Of a stretch of DNA of 7,967 nt, positions 1-5,524 are shown in pieces (the stretch's first letter is position 1; every line of letters begins with the position of its first letter). The position numbers were made by a program, and so were the translations under genes. The DNA comes from an uncultured Clostridia bacterium (GTDB lineage: Bacteria > Bacillota > Clostridia > Oscillospirales > Oscillospiraceae), in contig CAMGCA010000079.1 in assembly GCA_946011705.1 (NCBI GenBank), forward strand, positions 1-7,967, given 5' to 3'. Under the pieces are notes generated by a model. The model was given only the letters and a program-made list of their open reading frames with translations. It did not search any database and was not told where the DNA came from.

Positions 1-2
1 GC

Positions 3-49
3 TGTAGACATTTCCTGAAAAGTCGGTATAACATGAAAGTCGGGATAAC
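3..49. mobile_element. Possible solitary end of an IS21-family insertion sequence
   Basis: The stretch begins TGTAGACA and carries two tandem copies of a short motif, AGTCGGTATAAC (21-32) and AGTCGGGATAAC (38-49), each preceded by TGAA. IS21-family elements start with 5'-TG and carry repeated transposase-binding motifs of this GAAAA-GTCGGGATAAC style just inside their ends; that resemblance is from memory. If it is an end, the tip lies at position 3 and the element should extend to the right, but no istA or istB gene follows, so this would be a solitary relic. It could also be an unrelated tandem repeat. Confidence 0.4.
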
Positions 50-52
50 CCG

Positions 53-76
53 TAGTATCCGGAATTCTGGATACTA
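53..76. repeat. 24-bp near-perfect palindrome
   Basis: The arms TAGTATCC (53-60) and GGATACTA (69-76) are exact reverse complements. The 8-bp centre GGAATTCT is itself palindromic except for one G/T pair, so 11 of 12 base pairs match. No T-run follows, so it reads as a dimeric protein-binding site or a relic of a mobile element rather than a terminator. Confidence 0.6.
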
Positions 77-88
77 GTCGCAAGCAAT

Positions 89-108
89 GCATCTGTATAT
101 ACAAATGC
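89..108. repeat. 20-bp near-perfect palindrome
   Basis: GCAT (89-92) and ATGC (105-108) flank the perfect centre TGTATATACA (94-103), with a single mismatched pair (93/104). Nine of ten pairs match. The AT-rich centre with GC ends looks like an operator. No regulator for it can be named. Confidence 0.55.
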
Positions 109-111
109 GAA

Positions 112-147
112 AAACCATCCATTCTGCTTCCGCGGAACAGATGGTTT
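112..147. terminator. Hairpin, possible (reverse-strand or bidirectional) terminator
   Basis: AAACCAT (112-118) pairs with ATGGTTT (141-147). Inside it CTG (124-126) pairs with CAG (138-140) and TTCC (128-131) pairs with GGAA (134-137), with bulged bases between. Read on the minus strand the stem is followed by five Ts; on the plus strand only three Ts follow. It may end a gene lying to the left of the window, or be a relic. Confidence 0.4.
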
Positions 148-184
148 CCTGCTTGTTGAGGTACCGCCCCAAACCCCGGTTAAC

Positions 185-201
185 GCAGCCCTTCTGGCTG
201 C
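185..201. repeat. Short perfect hairpin
   Basis: GCAGCC (185-190) and GGCTGC (196-201) are exact complements around the five-base loop CTTCT. It sits seven bases ahead of the next hairpin. No function can be assigned. Confidence 0.4.
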
Positions 202-207
202 GGCTGC

Positions 208-232
208 GCGATTCTGGGAATCGCTTTATCTT
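208..232 (+). terminator. Candidate rho-independent terminator upstream of the sensor kinase operon
   Basis: GCGATTC (208-214) and GAATCGC (218-224) form a perfect seven-pair stem with the loop TGG, followed by the T-rich tail TTTATCTT. It would separate the sensor kinase promoter from transcription entering from the left. The stem is short and the tail interrupted. Confidence 0.45.
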
Positions 233-243
233 ACCGCCGCCCA

Positions 244-255
244 CTTTGGCCGAAG
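244..255. promoter_or_regulatory. Operator-like palindrome just upstream of the -35 box
   Basis: CTTTGGCCGAAG is palindromic in 5 of 6 pairs, with one T/G pair. It ends ten bases before the -35 hexamer of the sensor kinase promoter, a usual place for a regulator to bind. This rests on position and symmetry only. Confidence 0.3.
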
Positions 256-265
256 CAGATTTTCC

Positions 266-294
266 TTGCTTTCCCTTGACAAACGGACTATAAT
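266..294 (+). promoter_or_regulatory. Sigma70-type promoter of the kdpD-like/kdpE operon
   Basis: A perfect -10 hexamer TATAAT (289-294) is preceded at exactly 17 bp by TTGCTT (266-271), which keeps the important TTG. Transcription should start near 301, leaving a leader of about 25 bases with AAGGAGG at 311-317. A perfect TTGACA at 276-281 also occurs, but it is only 7 bp from the -10 box and cannot pair with it. Confidence 0.65.
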
Positions 295-326
295 TGCCCG
301 TGAACAAGGGAAGGAGGGAGGCCGCT

Positions 327-1853
327 GTGACGAATACCGGATTCTTGAAAAGAGCTGCCCTGCGTGGTCTGCTCTGCGCATTTGTGTTTGCTGCTGCAGC
401 CACCGGGATTGGCACTCTGTTCCGGCTGTGGCAGTTCCCGGAAACCAATATTGTGGTTGTCTACATTCTGTCGGTGGTTCTGACGGCACGGTGTACCGAC
501 GGGTATTTCTGGGGTATTCTGTCCACCGTTCTTTCCACTTGCGCTTTTAACGCTTTCTTTACAGCGCCCTATTTCACGCTGTCCGTGGATGATCCCACCT
601 ATTTCATCACCTTTGCCATCATGGCTATGACCTCTGTTATCACCAGCGCCCTTACCTCTAAGGCGAAAAAGATGACAGCGGAGGCTGTCCGCAACGAGCA
701 GGAAGCCAGTGCGCTGTACCACCTGACCAGCCATTTAACAGACGCGGAAAGTGTGGAGGATATTGCCCGGATCGCGGTGCAGACCATCAGCAGCACTATG
801 GACTGCAAGGCCGCCTGCCTGTGCTTTGACGAGCAGGGGCAGCCGGAGCGGGCCTTCATTCAGCAGAAAACGGAAACGGAGCAGGTGCGGCGCAGCGTTT
901 CCGACCCCGACGGAATCCGGCACCGCATCGAGAATCTGCGGACGGACTTTGATTCAGGGGAGGAATTCTGCGATTGGCCCATCTACGGAAGCGAATCCGT
1001 CCTCGGCATTCTGCGGATTCCCAAAGACCGGGCAGAAGGACTGACGGAGCAGCAGACAAAGCTCCTCCACTCCATGATGGAAAGCACGGCTCTGGCGATG
1101 GATCGCCTGCGGGTGATGAAAGAGCGCATCCGCACCCGGGAGGAAGCCAATCAGGAGCACTACCGGGGCAATCTTCTGCGGGCCATTTCCCATGATCTGC
1201 GGACGCCGCTGGCGGGCATCATGGGCACCAGTGAAGTGATTATGGACATGACGGAGAAAGACGATGCCCGGTTTTCTCTGGCGGAGGGCATCTACAAGGA
1301 TGCGGACTGGCTCCATTCCCTTGTGGAAAACATTCTCAGTCTGACCCGGCTCCAGGACGGACGCCTGACCCTGAACAAGCAGCCGGAGGCGGTGGAGGAA
1401 GTCATTGGCGCGGCGGTGCTGGCCATCAGCAAGCGCGCACCGGAGCGGGAAATCGCCGTTCAGATTCCCGATGACCTTCTGATGGTGCCCATGGACGCAA
1501 GGCTTATCGGGCAGGTGCTTGTAAACCTTTTGGACAATGCGATAAAGCACACCCAGCCCGGGGAGGAAATCTCCGTGACGGTCTTTAAGGACAACGATTT
1601 TGCTGTTTTTACAGTTGCCGACCGGGGCACCGGCATTTCCGAGCGGGACCTGCCCCATGTGTTCCAGATGTTTTACACCACTCAGGGAAAAGGCCCGGAT
1701 GCCAAACGGGGCATCGGTCTGGGGCTTGCCATCTGCGAGTCCATCGTCACCGCCCACGGCGGCAGCATCCACGCCCAAAATCGAACCGATGGAAAAGGGG
1801 CGGAATTTACCTTTACCCTGCCAATGAAGGAGGGAGACGCCGTTGAGAAGTGA
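327..1853 (+). CDS. Short KdpD-type sensor histidine kinase (DUF4118, GAF-like, HisKA, HATPase_c)
   Basis: This is a membrane histidine kinase of 508 residues matching the C-terminal half of KdpD, the sensor of potassium limitation and turgor. Residues about 10-110 are a compact hydrophobic DUF4118 block with several membrane segments. Residues about 125-265 look like a GAF-type sensor. The H-box AISHDLRTPL has the phospho-accepting His289, the N-box centres on N400/N404, and the ATP lid has D432-x-G-x-G436 and GIGLGL at 462-467, so the kinase looks active. Full-length KdpD is near 900 residues; the N-terminal KdpD domain with Walker motifs and the Usp domain are absent. The GTG start at 327 is chosen because AAGGAGG lies 9 bases upstream; a TTG at 294 falls inside the -10 box. 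The stop overlaps the regulator gene by 11 bases, implying translational coupling. The substrate is inferred to be the downstream KdpE-like protein. Confidence 0.88.
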   Translation: MTNTGFLKRAALRGLLCAFVFAAAATGIGTLFRLWQFPETNIVVVYILSVVLTARCTDGYFWGILSTVLSTCAFNAFFTAPYFTLSVDDPTYFITFAIMAMTSVITSALTSKAKKMTAEAVRNEQEASALYHLTSHLTDAESVEDIARIAVQTISSTMDCKAACLCFDEQGQPERAFIQQKTETEQVRRSVSDPDGIRHRIENLRTDFDSGEEFCDWPIYGSESVLGILRIPKDRAEGLTEQQTKLLHSMMESTALAMDRLRVMKERIRTREEANQEHYRGNLLRAISHDLRTPLAGIMGTSEVIMDMTEKDDARFSLAEGIYKDADWLHSLVENILSLTRLQDGRLTLNKQPEAVEEVIGAAVLAISKRAPEREIAVQIPDDLLMVPMDARLIGQVLVNLLDNAIKHTQPGEEISVTVFKDNDFAVFTVADRGTGISERDLPHVFQMFYTTQGKGPDAKRGIGLGLAICESIVTAHGGSIHAQNRTDGKGAEFTFTLPMKEGDAVEK

Positions 1854-2535
1854 ATGGATTCTGGTTGTGGAGGACGATGCCCAAATCCGCAACTTTATTA
1901 CCTACACCTTGAAGCAGGAGGGCTTTCCCTGTCTCACCGCCGGGAATGCCCAGGGGGCGCTGTCCCAGCTGGTATCCAATCAGATTGACCTGATGCTGCT
2001 GGATTTGGGGCTGCCGGATTTTGACGGCATGGAGGTCATCAAAAAGGTGCGGGAGTGGTCGGAGGTGCCCATCATCGTGGTCTCCGCCCGGGATCAGGAC
2101 AACGAAAAAGCCGCCGCGCTGGATGGCGGCGCAGACGATTATCTGACCAAGCCTTTCTCCGCTACGGAGCTGATGGCCCGGATCCGGGTGGCTCTGCGGC
2201 ATTCCCGCCGAACCACCGGGACGACGCAACAGACGGTTTTTTCCGTGGGAGGACTGTCCATCGATCTGGAACGGCATCTGGTATTTCTGGACGGTACGGA
2301 ACTTCATGTGACCCCCATGGAATATAGCCTGCTGTCCCTGCTGTTTCGGAATATGGGCAAGGTGCTGACCACCCAGTACATCATCCGGGAAATTTACGGC
2401 CCGGGCTACGGAAACGATACCCAGGCCCTCCGGGCGCTGATGGCGGGACTGCGGCGGAAGATCGAAAAATCCCCGGCAAAGCCCCGGTACATCCTCACCG
2501 AAATAGGCGTGGGATACCGGCTGGTGGATGAATAA
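1843..2535 (+). CDS. kdpE: KdpE-type response regulator (OmpR/PhoB family)
   Basis: This 230-residue transcription factor has a receiver domain (about 5-118) and a winged-helix DNA-binding domain (about 130-228). All receiver residues are present: the acidic cluster E10-D11-D12, phospho-acceptor D54 in LLDLGLPDFDG, S81 and K103 in the LTKPF motif. The C-terminus PRYILTEIGVGYRLVDE is typical of KdpE. The TTG start at 1843 is supported by AAGGAGGG at 1827-1834 and by frame, since nearby ATG and GTG codons are in other frames. It should be phosphorylated by the kinase encoded just upstream. Classic KdpE activates the kdpFABC operon; here the nearest intact potassium transport genes are the Trk genes at 4386-6996, so these may be its targets (inference). 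A second, broken kdpE lies at 7434-7952. Confidence 0.88.
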   Translation: MRSEWILVVEDDAQIRNFITYTLKQEGFPCLTAGNAQGALSQLVSNQIDLMLLDLGLPDFDGMEVIKKVREWSEVPIIVVSARDQDNEKAAALDGGADDYLTKPFSATELMARIRVALRHSRRTTGTTQQTVFSVGGLSIDLERHLVFLDGTELHVTPMEYSLLSLLFRNMGKVLTTQYIIREIYGPGYGNDTQALRALMAGLRRKIEKSPAKPRYILTEIGVGYRLVDE

Positions 2536-2543
2536 CCCCATAC

Positions 2544-2576
2544 GAAACGCCCTGGAAGTTCATTCCAGGGCGTTTC
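2544..2576. terminator. Strong bidirectional terminator between convergent kdpE and corA
   Basis: GAAACGCCCTGGAA (2544-2557) pairs perfectly with TTCCAGGGCGTTTC (2563-2576) around the loop GTTCA, giving a 14-pair stem. It lies in the 44-bp gap between the stop codons of the convergent genes. The stem ends supply a short U-run in each direction, so it probably serves both. Confidence 0.85.
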
Positions 2577-2579
2577 CGT

Positions 2580-3491
2580 TTACCAGTACCGCTTTTTCTT
2601 GAAGTAGAAAATGCAGCCGCCAACGATCAATGCACTCAATACAATTACTGCCGGATACCCATAGACCCAATGAAGTTCCGGCATATTGACAAAGTTCATA
2701 CCATACCATCCTGCAATCAACGACAGCGGCATGAAAATTGTGGTTACGATTGTTAAAAGCTTCATGATCCGGTTCTGTCCCAAATCCACCTGGGCCTGGT
2801 ATTCGCTGCTGACCTGGCTTGCATATTCGCGCAGCATCTGGGTTTCTTCCTGCAAGCGGTTCAGTCTGCGAAGAATGTACTGCAGCCTGCCGGAACTGCA
2901 TTCATCCAGCAGATCGGTGGCGTTTTCCTGCAAAGTTGACACCATATCATTCATCTGAGCGTAGTACCTGTTATGCTGATTCAGCTCCTTCCTGAGCTGG
3001 CTCATTTGCCTGATGAACTTTTCCGTCCGGTTATCCAGTACCATTTGCTCCAGCCCGGAAATGCGCTCCTCCATGTTCTGAATATGGGAGAGGTCATCCG
3101 TGATCAGGGCAAGATAGAAATCCATCAGCAAATCGTCCGCTCCATCCGCATGGTGCGGACGCATTTTTCTGACCCGTTCCATACATTTGGCAGCTTCTCC
3201 GTCCGGGTCAACAAAAAGAAGATTGCTGTTCCACCAGGTGAAAACAATATGTTTATCCTGTTGGTGTGGTTTTGCCGGAATATGAAGCTCACCAAGAATG
3301 CGATTCTGCTCAACCATTAGCCTGCAGCCTGTGTTTTTTCCGGGGGAAAGCATGGAATCCGGCGGGAGCAGCGCAGACGGCAGATTGCTGTGTACGATAT
3401 CTTCCGATTTCAGAATGACAGCAATTTTCTCCCAGCGTGAAATCTCTTCAGGCTGTATGGGCTTGAGCGTTTCAGCAATGCAATAGTACAT
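2580..3491 (-). CDS. corA: CorA-family Mg2+ (divalent cation) transporter
   Basis: This is a CorA-type cation channel subunit of 303 residues. The signature YGMNF (G264-M265-N266) ends the first membrane helix (about 243-262), is followed by the periplasmic-loop motif MPEL, and a second helix (about 278-297) ends in the basic tail FKKKRYW. Residues about 1-240 form the cytoplasmic domain with long helices, as in the pentameric funnel of the family. CorA proteins are usually about 310-320 residues. The start at 3491 has AAGGAGG at 3506-3500, 8 bases upstream. An in-frame ATG at 3539 also has a good site (AAAAGGAG) and would add 16 residues; the downstream start is preferred because MYYCIAETLKPI resembles family N-termini. 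The gene stands alone, convergent with kdpE and divergent from the Trk operon. Magnesium is the likely ion, but other divalent ions are possible in this family. Confidence 0.88.
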   Translation of the reverse strand: MYYCIAETLKPIQPEEISRWEKIAVILKSEDIVHSNLPSALLPPDSMLSPGKNTGCRLMVEQNRILGELHIPAKPHQQDKHIVFTWWNSNLLFVDPDGEAAKCMERVRKMRPHHADGADDLLMDFYLALITDDLSHIQNMEERISGLEQMVLDNRTEKFIRQMSQLRKELNQHNRYYAQMNDMVSTLQENATDLLDECSSGRLQYILRRLNRLQEETQMLREYASQVSSEYQAQVDLGQNRIMKLLTIVTTIFMPLSLIAGWYGMNFVNMPELHWVYGYPAVIVLSALIVGGCIFYFKKKRYW

Positions 3492-3565
3492 GACAGGTTC
3501 CTCCTTATAGCATATCATCCGGGATTTTCTGGATTGCATGGTGTTCTCCTTTTCTGACGGATGTG

Positions 3566-3594
3566 ACCTTATCACGAATTTGTGATGTTGTCAA
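3566..3594 (-). promoter_or_regulatory. Promoter of the corA-type gene with an operator-like palindrome in the spacer
   Basis: On the minus strand a perfect -35 TTGACA (3594-3589) is followed after 17 bp by TAAGGT (3571-3566). The spacer is almost filled by a palindrome, ATCAC (3571-3575) to GTGAT (3582-3586), with 7 of 8 pairs matching over 16 bp. A protein bound there would sit between the two promoter elements, suggesting repression. The start point would be near 3559, shortly upstream of both candidate start codons. Confidence 0.55.
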
Positions 3595-3882
3595 CACGCA
3601 TCCGAGGATCCTGATCTTCCTGGGATTGGACCGGCAAGCAGCTTTTGACGGGATAATCGAGGCAAAACAGAAGGAACACCCAAAAATGTCCGGGATCGAA
3701 AATAATTCCCGGTCAATTCATTTCGGCCCAACGAAAAAGCTTGTGTGTTTGCCGGTTCCATTCCGTGCCAAGCTCCCTCGACTACGCTGCGCTTCGCTCA
3801 GGATGACAAGATTTGTTGTTTTTTGCGGCTGCTCGACAAACACCAATTTATCGTGCCCCTGCGGAAAACCGGCAGGCGTGTT
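3595..3882. other. Non-coding divergent intergenic region
   Basis: No credible gene is seen between the corA promoter and the regulatory repeats of the Trk operon. Open frames here are short, lack good ribosome binding sites and give low-complexity peptides. Contents are a six-pair inverted repeat CCGGGA (3690-3695) / TCCCGG (3707-3712), which on the minus strand is followed by a loose T-run and could stop transcription entering the corA promoter, and the dispersed repeat described separately. No c-di-AMP (ydaO) or other riboswitch pattern was recognised. Confidence 0.5.
3771..3808 (-). repeat. Dispersed TGTCATCCTGAGCG-type intergenic repeat
   Basis: Read on the minus strand the stretch begins TGTCATCCTGAGCGAAGCG and runs through CAGCG and AGTCGAGG. 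Near-identical intergenic repeats of the TGTCATCCTGAGCGGAGCG-AGTCGAAGG type are common in genomes and metagenomes of gut bacteria (recalled, not searched). Translated, it gives the familiar spurious peptide STTLRFAQDDK. The 8-bp inverted repeats TGCCGGTT (3750-3757) and AACCGGCA (3867-3874) flank it and may mark the ends of a small non-autonomous element. Confidence 0.5.
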
Positions 3883-3931
3883 TTCTCACAGAATTCTCAC
3901 AGGAAACCCCGATCTCTCACACCGCGCTCAC
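3883..3931 (+). promoter_or_regulatory. Four phased CTCAC half-sites, candidate response-regulator binding array
   Basis: CTCAC occurs at 3885-3889, 3896-3900, 3916-3920 and 3927-3931, with start-to-start steps of 11, 20 and 11 bp, so all four lie roughly on one face of the helix. The first two share the longer core TTCTCACAG. Tandem half-sites 11 bp apart are the usual binding pattern of OmpR/PhoB-type regulators. The downstream pair overlaps where the -35 box should be for the -10 at 3943, as expected for an activator. The KdpE-type protein encoded at 1843-2535 is the obvious candidate; this is inference. Confidence 0.55.
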
Positions 3932-3942
3932 GGCTTCCGCGC

Positions 3943-3948
3943 TAAAAT
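3943..3948 (+). promoter_or_regulatory. Candidate -10 box of the TPR-trkA-trkA-trkH operon
   Basis: TAAAAT matches the -10 consensus at 5 of 6 bases. The region 17 bp upstream has no -35 resemblance but holds the promoter-proximal CTCAC pair, consistent with activator dependence. A start near 3955 would leave a leader of about 36 bases with AAAAGGAGG at 3974-3982. Confidence 0.45.
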
Positions 3949-3990
3949 TCCAGTGTAAGATCAATCCGAAGGCAAAAGGAGGATTTTAGG

Positions 3991-4389
3991 ATGATGACAC
4001 AGGAACTGACCAGCCGCGATATGCAGCTGCAGGCCCTTTGCGATGGGGTGCGGAAATATGTCAAAGCCCATGATTATCAAAAGTGTGTGGAAATGATTTG
4101 TGAGGCAATGGGAAAATTTCCCAACGCGCCGGAGCCCCACAATCTGCTGGGAATCGTTATGGAAAAAGAGGGCGACCACCCCGGTGCCATGAAGCACTTC
4201 CGGGCAGCCTACGCGCTGGACCCTACCTACTTACCGGCAAGGCAAAATCTGGATCACTACGGCACGTTTTATTCCCGGGGTGGCTGCGCCTATGACGAAA
4301 GCGATTGCCCTCAGGAAGCTCCATCGCCCTATGAAATCCAATACGATGAAAAAGGAATTGGTCACGCGGTCAGGAGGAATACAAAATGA
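3991..4389 (+). CDS. Small TPR-repeat protein, first gene of the Trk operon
   Basis: This 132-residue soluble protein has no signal peptide or membrane segment. Two tetratricopeptide-like helix pairs can be seen, at about 13-46 (with HDYQKCVEMICEAM) and 47-80 (NLLGIVMEKEGDHPGAMKHF, ending ALDP). TPRs are protein-interaction modules. The C-terminal 45 residues are not TPR-like and carry two cysteines (C99, C106) amid acidic residues. The start has AAAAGGAGG 8 bases upstream; a second ATG follows immediately. Its stop overlaps the trkA start by four bases (ATGA), so it is translated together with the potassium uptake genes. A role in assembly or control of the Trk complex is a guess from position; the biochemical function is unknown. 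Confidence 0.8.
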   Translation: MMTQELTSRDMQLQALCDGVRKYVKAHDYQKCVEMICEAMGKFPNAPEPHNLLGIVMEKEGDHPGAMKHFRAAYALDPTYLPARQNLDHYGTFYSRGGCAYDESDCPQEAPSPYEIQYDEKGIGHAVRRNTK

Positions 4390-4838
4390 GTATTTTGAAG
4401 AACAAAAAGCAGGCAGACTACACCATCATTGTAGGCTGCGGACGGCTGGGCGCCAACCTGGCGAATACCCTGTCCGAGGAGGGAGAAAATGTCCTGATTC
4501 TAGACAAGGAGAAGGAAGCGTTTCGGAAGCTGTCCCCTTCCTTTGGCGGCTTGACGGTGGAGGGCGACGGGACAGATTTGGATGTCCTGAAAAAAGCGGA
4601 CATCTCCCGTGCCAATGCGGTGATTGCCGTTACCAACAACGACAACACCAACATTCTCATTGCCCAACTGGCAAAGGAATTCTATTCCGTTGGACGGGTC
4701 ATTTCCCGGCTGTATGACCCGGAGCGGGAATGCGTCTACCGGGAGCTGGGCATCGACACCATCTGCCCGGCAGTGCTGTCCGCCAATGAGATTGACAAGC
4801 TGCTGGAGAAACCAGCCCGCACGAAGGAGGCTGTTTAA
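4386..4838 (+). CDS. trkA: TrkA-type potassium uptake regulator, RCK N-domain only
   Basis: This cytoplasmic 150-residue protein consists of one RCK N-domain (Rossmann fold) and lacks the RCK C-domain. The nucleotide-binding loop GCGRLG (17-22) is intact, and an acidic residue, D40, ends the second strand, as expected for binding the adenosine ribose of NAD(H) or ATP/ADP. The family motif GDGTD is at 60-64. TrkA/KtrA proteins form gating rings on the cytoplasmic face of TrkH/KtrB and control K+ flow by nucleotide binding. GGAGG at 4373-4377 and the 4-base overlap with the upstream gene support the ATG at 4386. Only 2 bases separate it from the second trkA. The pair may form a mixed ring, this subunit supplying an intact nucleotide site and its neighbour the C-domain (inference). 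Confidence 0.87.
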   Translation: MSILKNKKQADYTIIVGCGRLGANLANTLSEEGENVLILDKEKEAFRKLSPSFGGLTVEGDGTDLDVLKKADISRANAVIAVTNNDNTNILIAQLAKEFYSVGRVISRLYDPERECVYRELGIDTICPAVLSANEIDKLLEKPARTKEAV

Positions 4839-4840
4839 CA

Positions 4841-5524
4841 ATGAAAGGAAATGTGCTTTTGGTGGGCGGCAGGAGCAAGGCAAAGTCCCTTGCCCAGTCT
4901 CTGCTGAAAAAAGGTTATCGGGTCACGGTCATCAACAAGGATTTGCCCGACTGCGAAAAACTGGCGGAAAATGAAAAGCTGACTGTGATTCACGGTGATG
5001 GCACAAAGCCCTATGTGCTGGAGGATGCGGGCGCCGGGAATATGGAGCTTGTCATTGCCCTGACACCCCGGGATGAGGACAATCTGGTGGTTTGCGAGCT
5101 GTGTAAGAAGAAGTTCCGGGTTTCCAAAACCCTATCTCTGCTGTCCGATCCCCAAAAAACAGACTTCTTCTATAAAATGGGCGTGGACAGCGTGGTCTGT
5201 GCCATTTCCGCTGTCACCAGCATCATTGAACAGCAGGCGTTCATGGAGGAGATGGCAAAGGCCATCCCCATTGGAGAAGGAAGGGTGCAGCTTCTGGAAG
5301 TGCCCATAACGGAAACAGATCCGGCAGCCCAGAAGCAGGTCTGGGAAATCAACCTGCCCAAAGAGGTTATCATCGGCTGCATCCTCCGCCGGGATCAGAC
5401 CTTGATCCCCAGAGGCGACACCCGGATTCTGGCGGGAGACATTCTTGTCCTGATCTCGGGAAACGAGCAGGAGGAAATCGCGATTCTGGAATTAAAGGGC
5501 GGTGAGGCCAAATGGCAAAAATGA
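4841..5524 (+). CDS. trkA: TrkA-type potassium uptake regulator, RCK_N plus RCK_C
   Basis: This 227-residue protein has an RCK N-domain (about 1-135) followed by an RCK C-domain (about 147-217, with IPRGDTRILAGDILVLI). It should sit on the cytoplasmic face of the TrkH channel. The glycine loop is altered to GGRSKA (9-14), lacking the last conserved glycine, and the residue after the second strand is N32 where an acidic residue is usual, so NAD(H)-type binding may be weak or the ligand different. The HGDGT motif (51-55) remains. AAGGAGG at 4824-4830 lies 10 bases before the ATG. Its end overlaps trkH by 13 bases. Together with the upstream trkA it looks like a split, two-gene gating ring; the channel family is certain, the division of labour inferred. 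Confidence 0.87.
   Translation: MKGNVLLVGGRSKAKSLAQSLLKKGYRVTVINKDLPDCEKLAENEKLTVIHGDGTKPYVLEDAGAGNMELVIALTPRDEDNLVVCELCKKKFRVSKTLSLLSDPQKTDFFYKMGVDSVVCAISAVTSIIEQQAFMEEMAKAIPIGEGRVQLLEVPITETDPAAQKQVWEINLPKEVIIGCILRRDQTLIPRGDTRILAGDILVLISGNEQEEIAILELKGGEAKWQK

Noticed and set aside
276..294. TTGACA paired with TATAAT as the promoter
   Set aside because: The gap is only 7 bp; TTGCTT at 266-271 gives the proper 17-bp spacing.
294..326. TTG start at 294 giving a 519-residue kinase
   Set aside because: The codon overlaps the last base of the TATAAT box, would precede the transcript start, and lacks a ribosome binding site; GTG at 327 has AAGGAGG at the right distance.
458..465. TGTCTACA, the exact inverse of the tip at 3-10, as the other end of an IS
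   Set aside because: It lies within the kinase coding sequence, has no adjacent repeats, and the enclosed DNA has no transposase; an 8-bp match is not enough.
954..1892. 312-residue open frame on the minus strand
   Set aside because: It is antisense to the conserved kinase domains, has no family resemblance and no convincing start signal.
3563..3958. 131-residue open frame in the divergent intergenic region
   Set aside because: It runs through the corA promoter, the dispersed repeat and the CTCAC array, lacks a ribosome binding site, and its peptide resembles no family.
3595..3990. c-di-AMP (ydaO) riboswitch, common before potassium uptake genes in Firmicutes
   Set aside because: I could not recognise the conserved ydaO elements; the putative leader from 3955 is also far too short.
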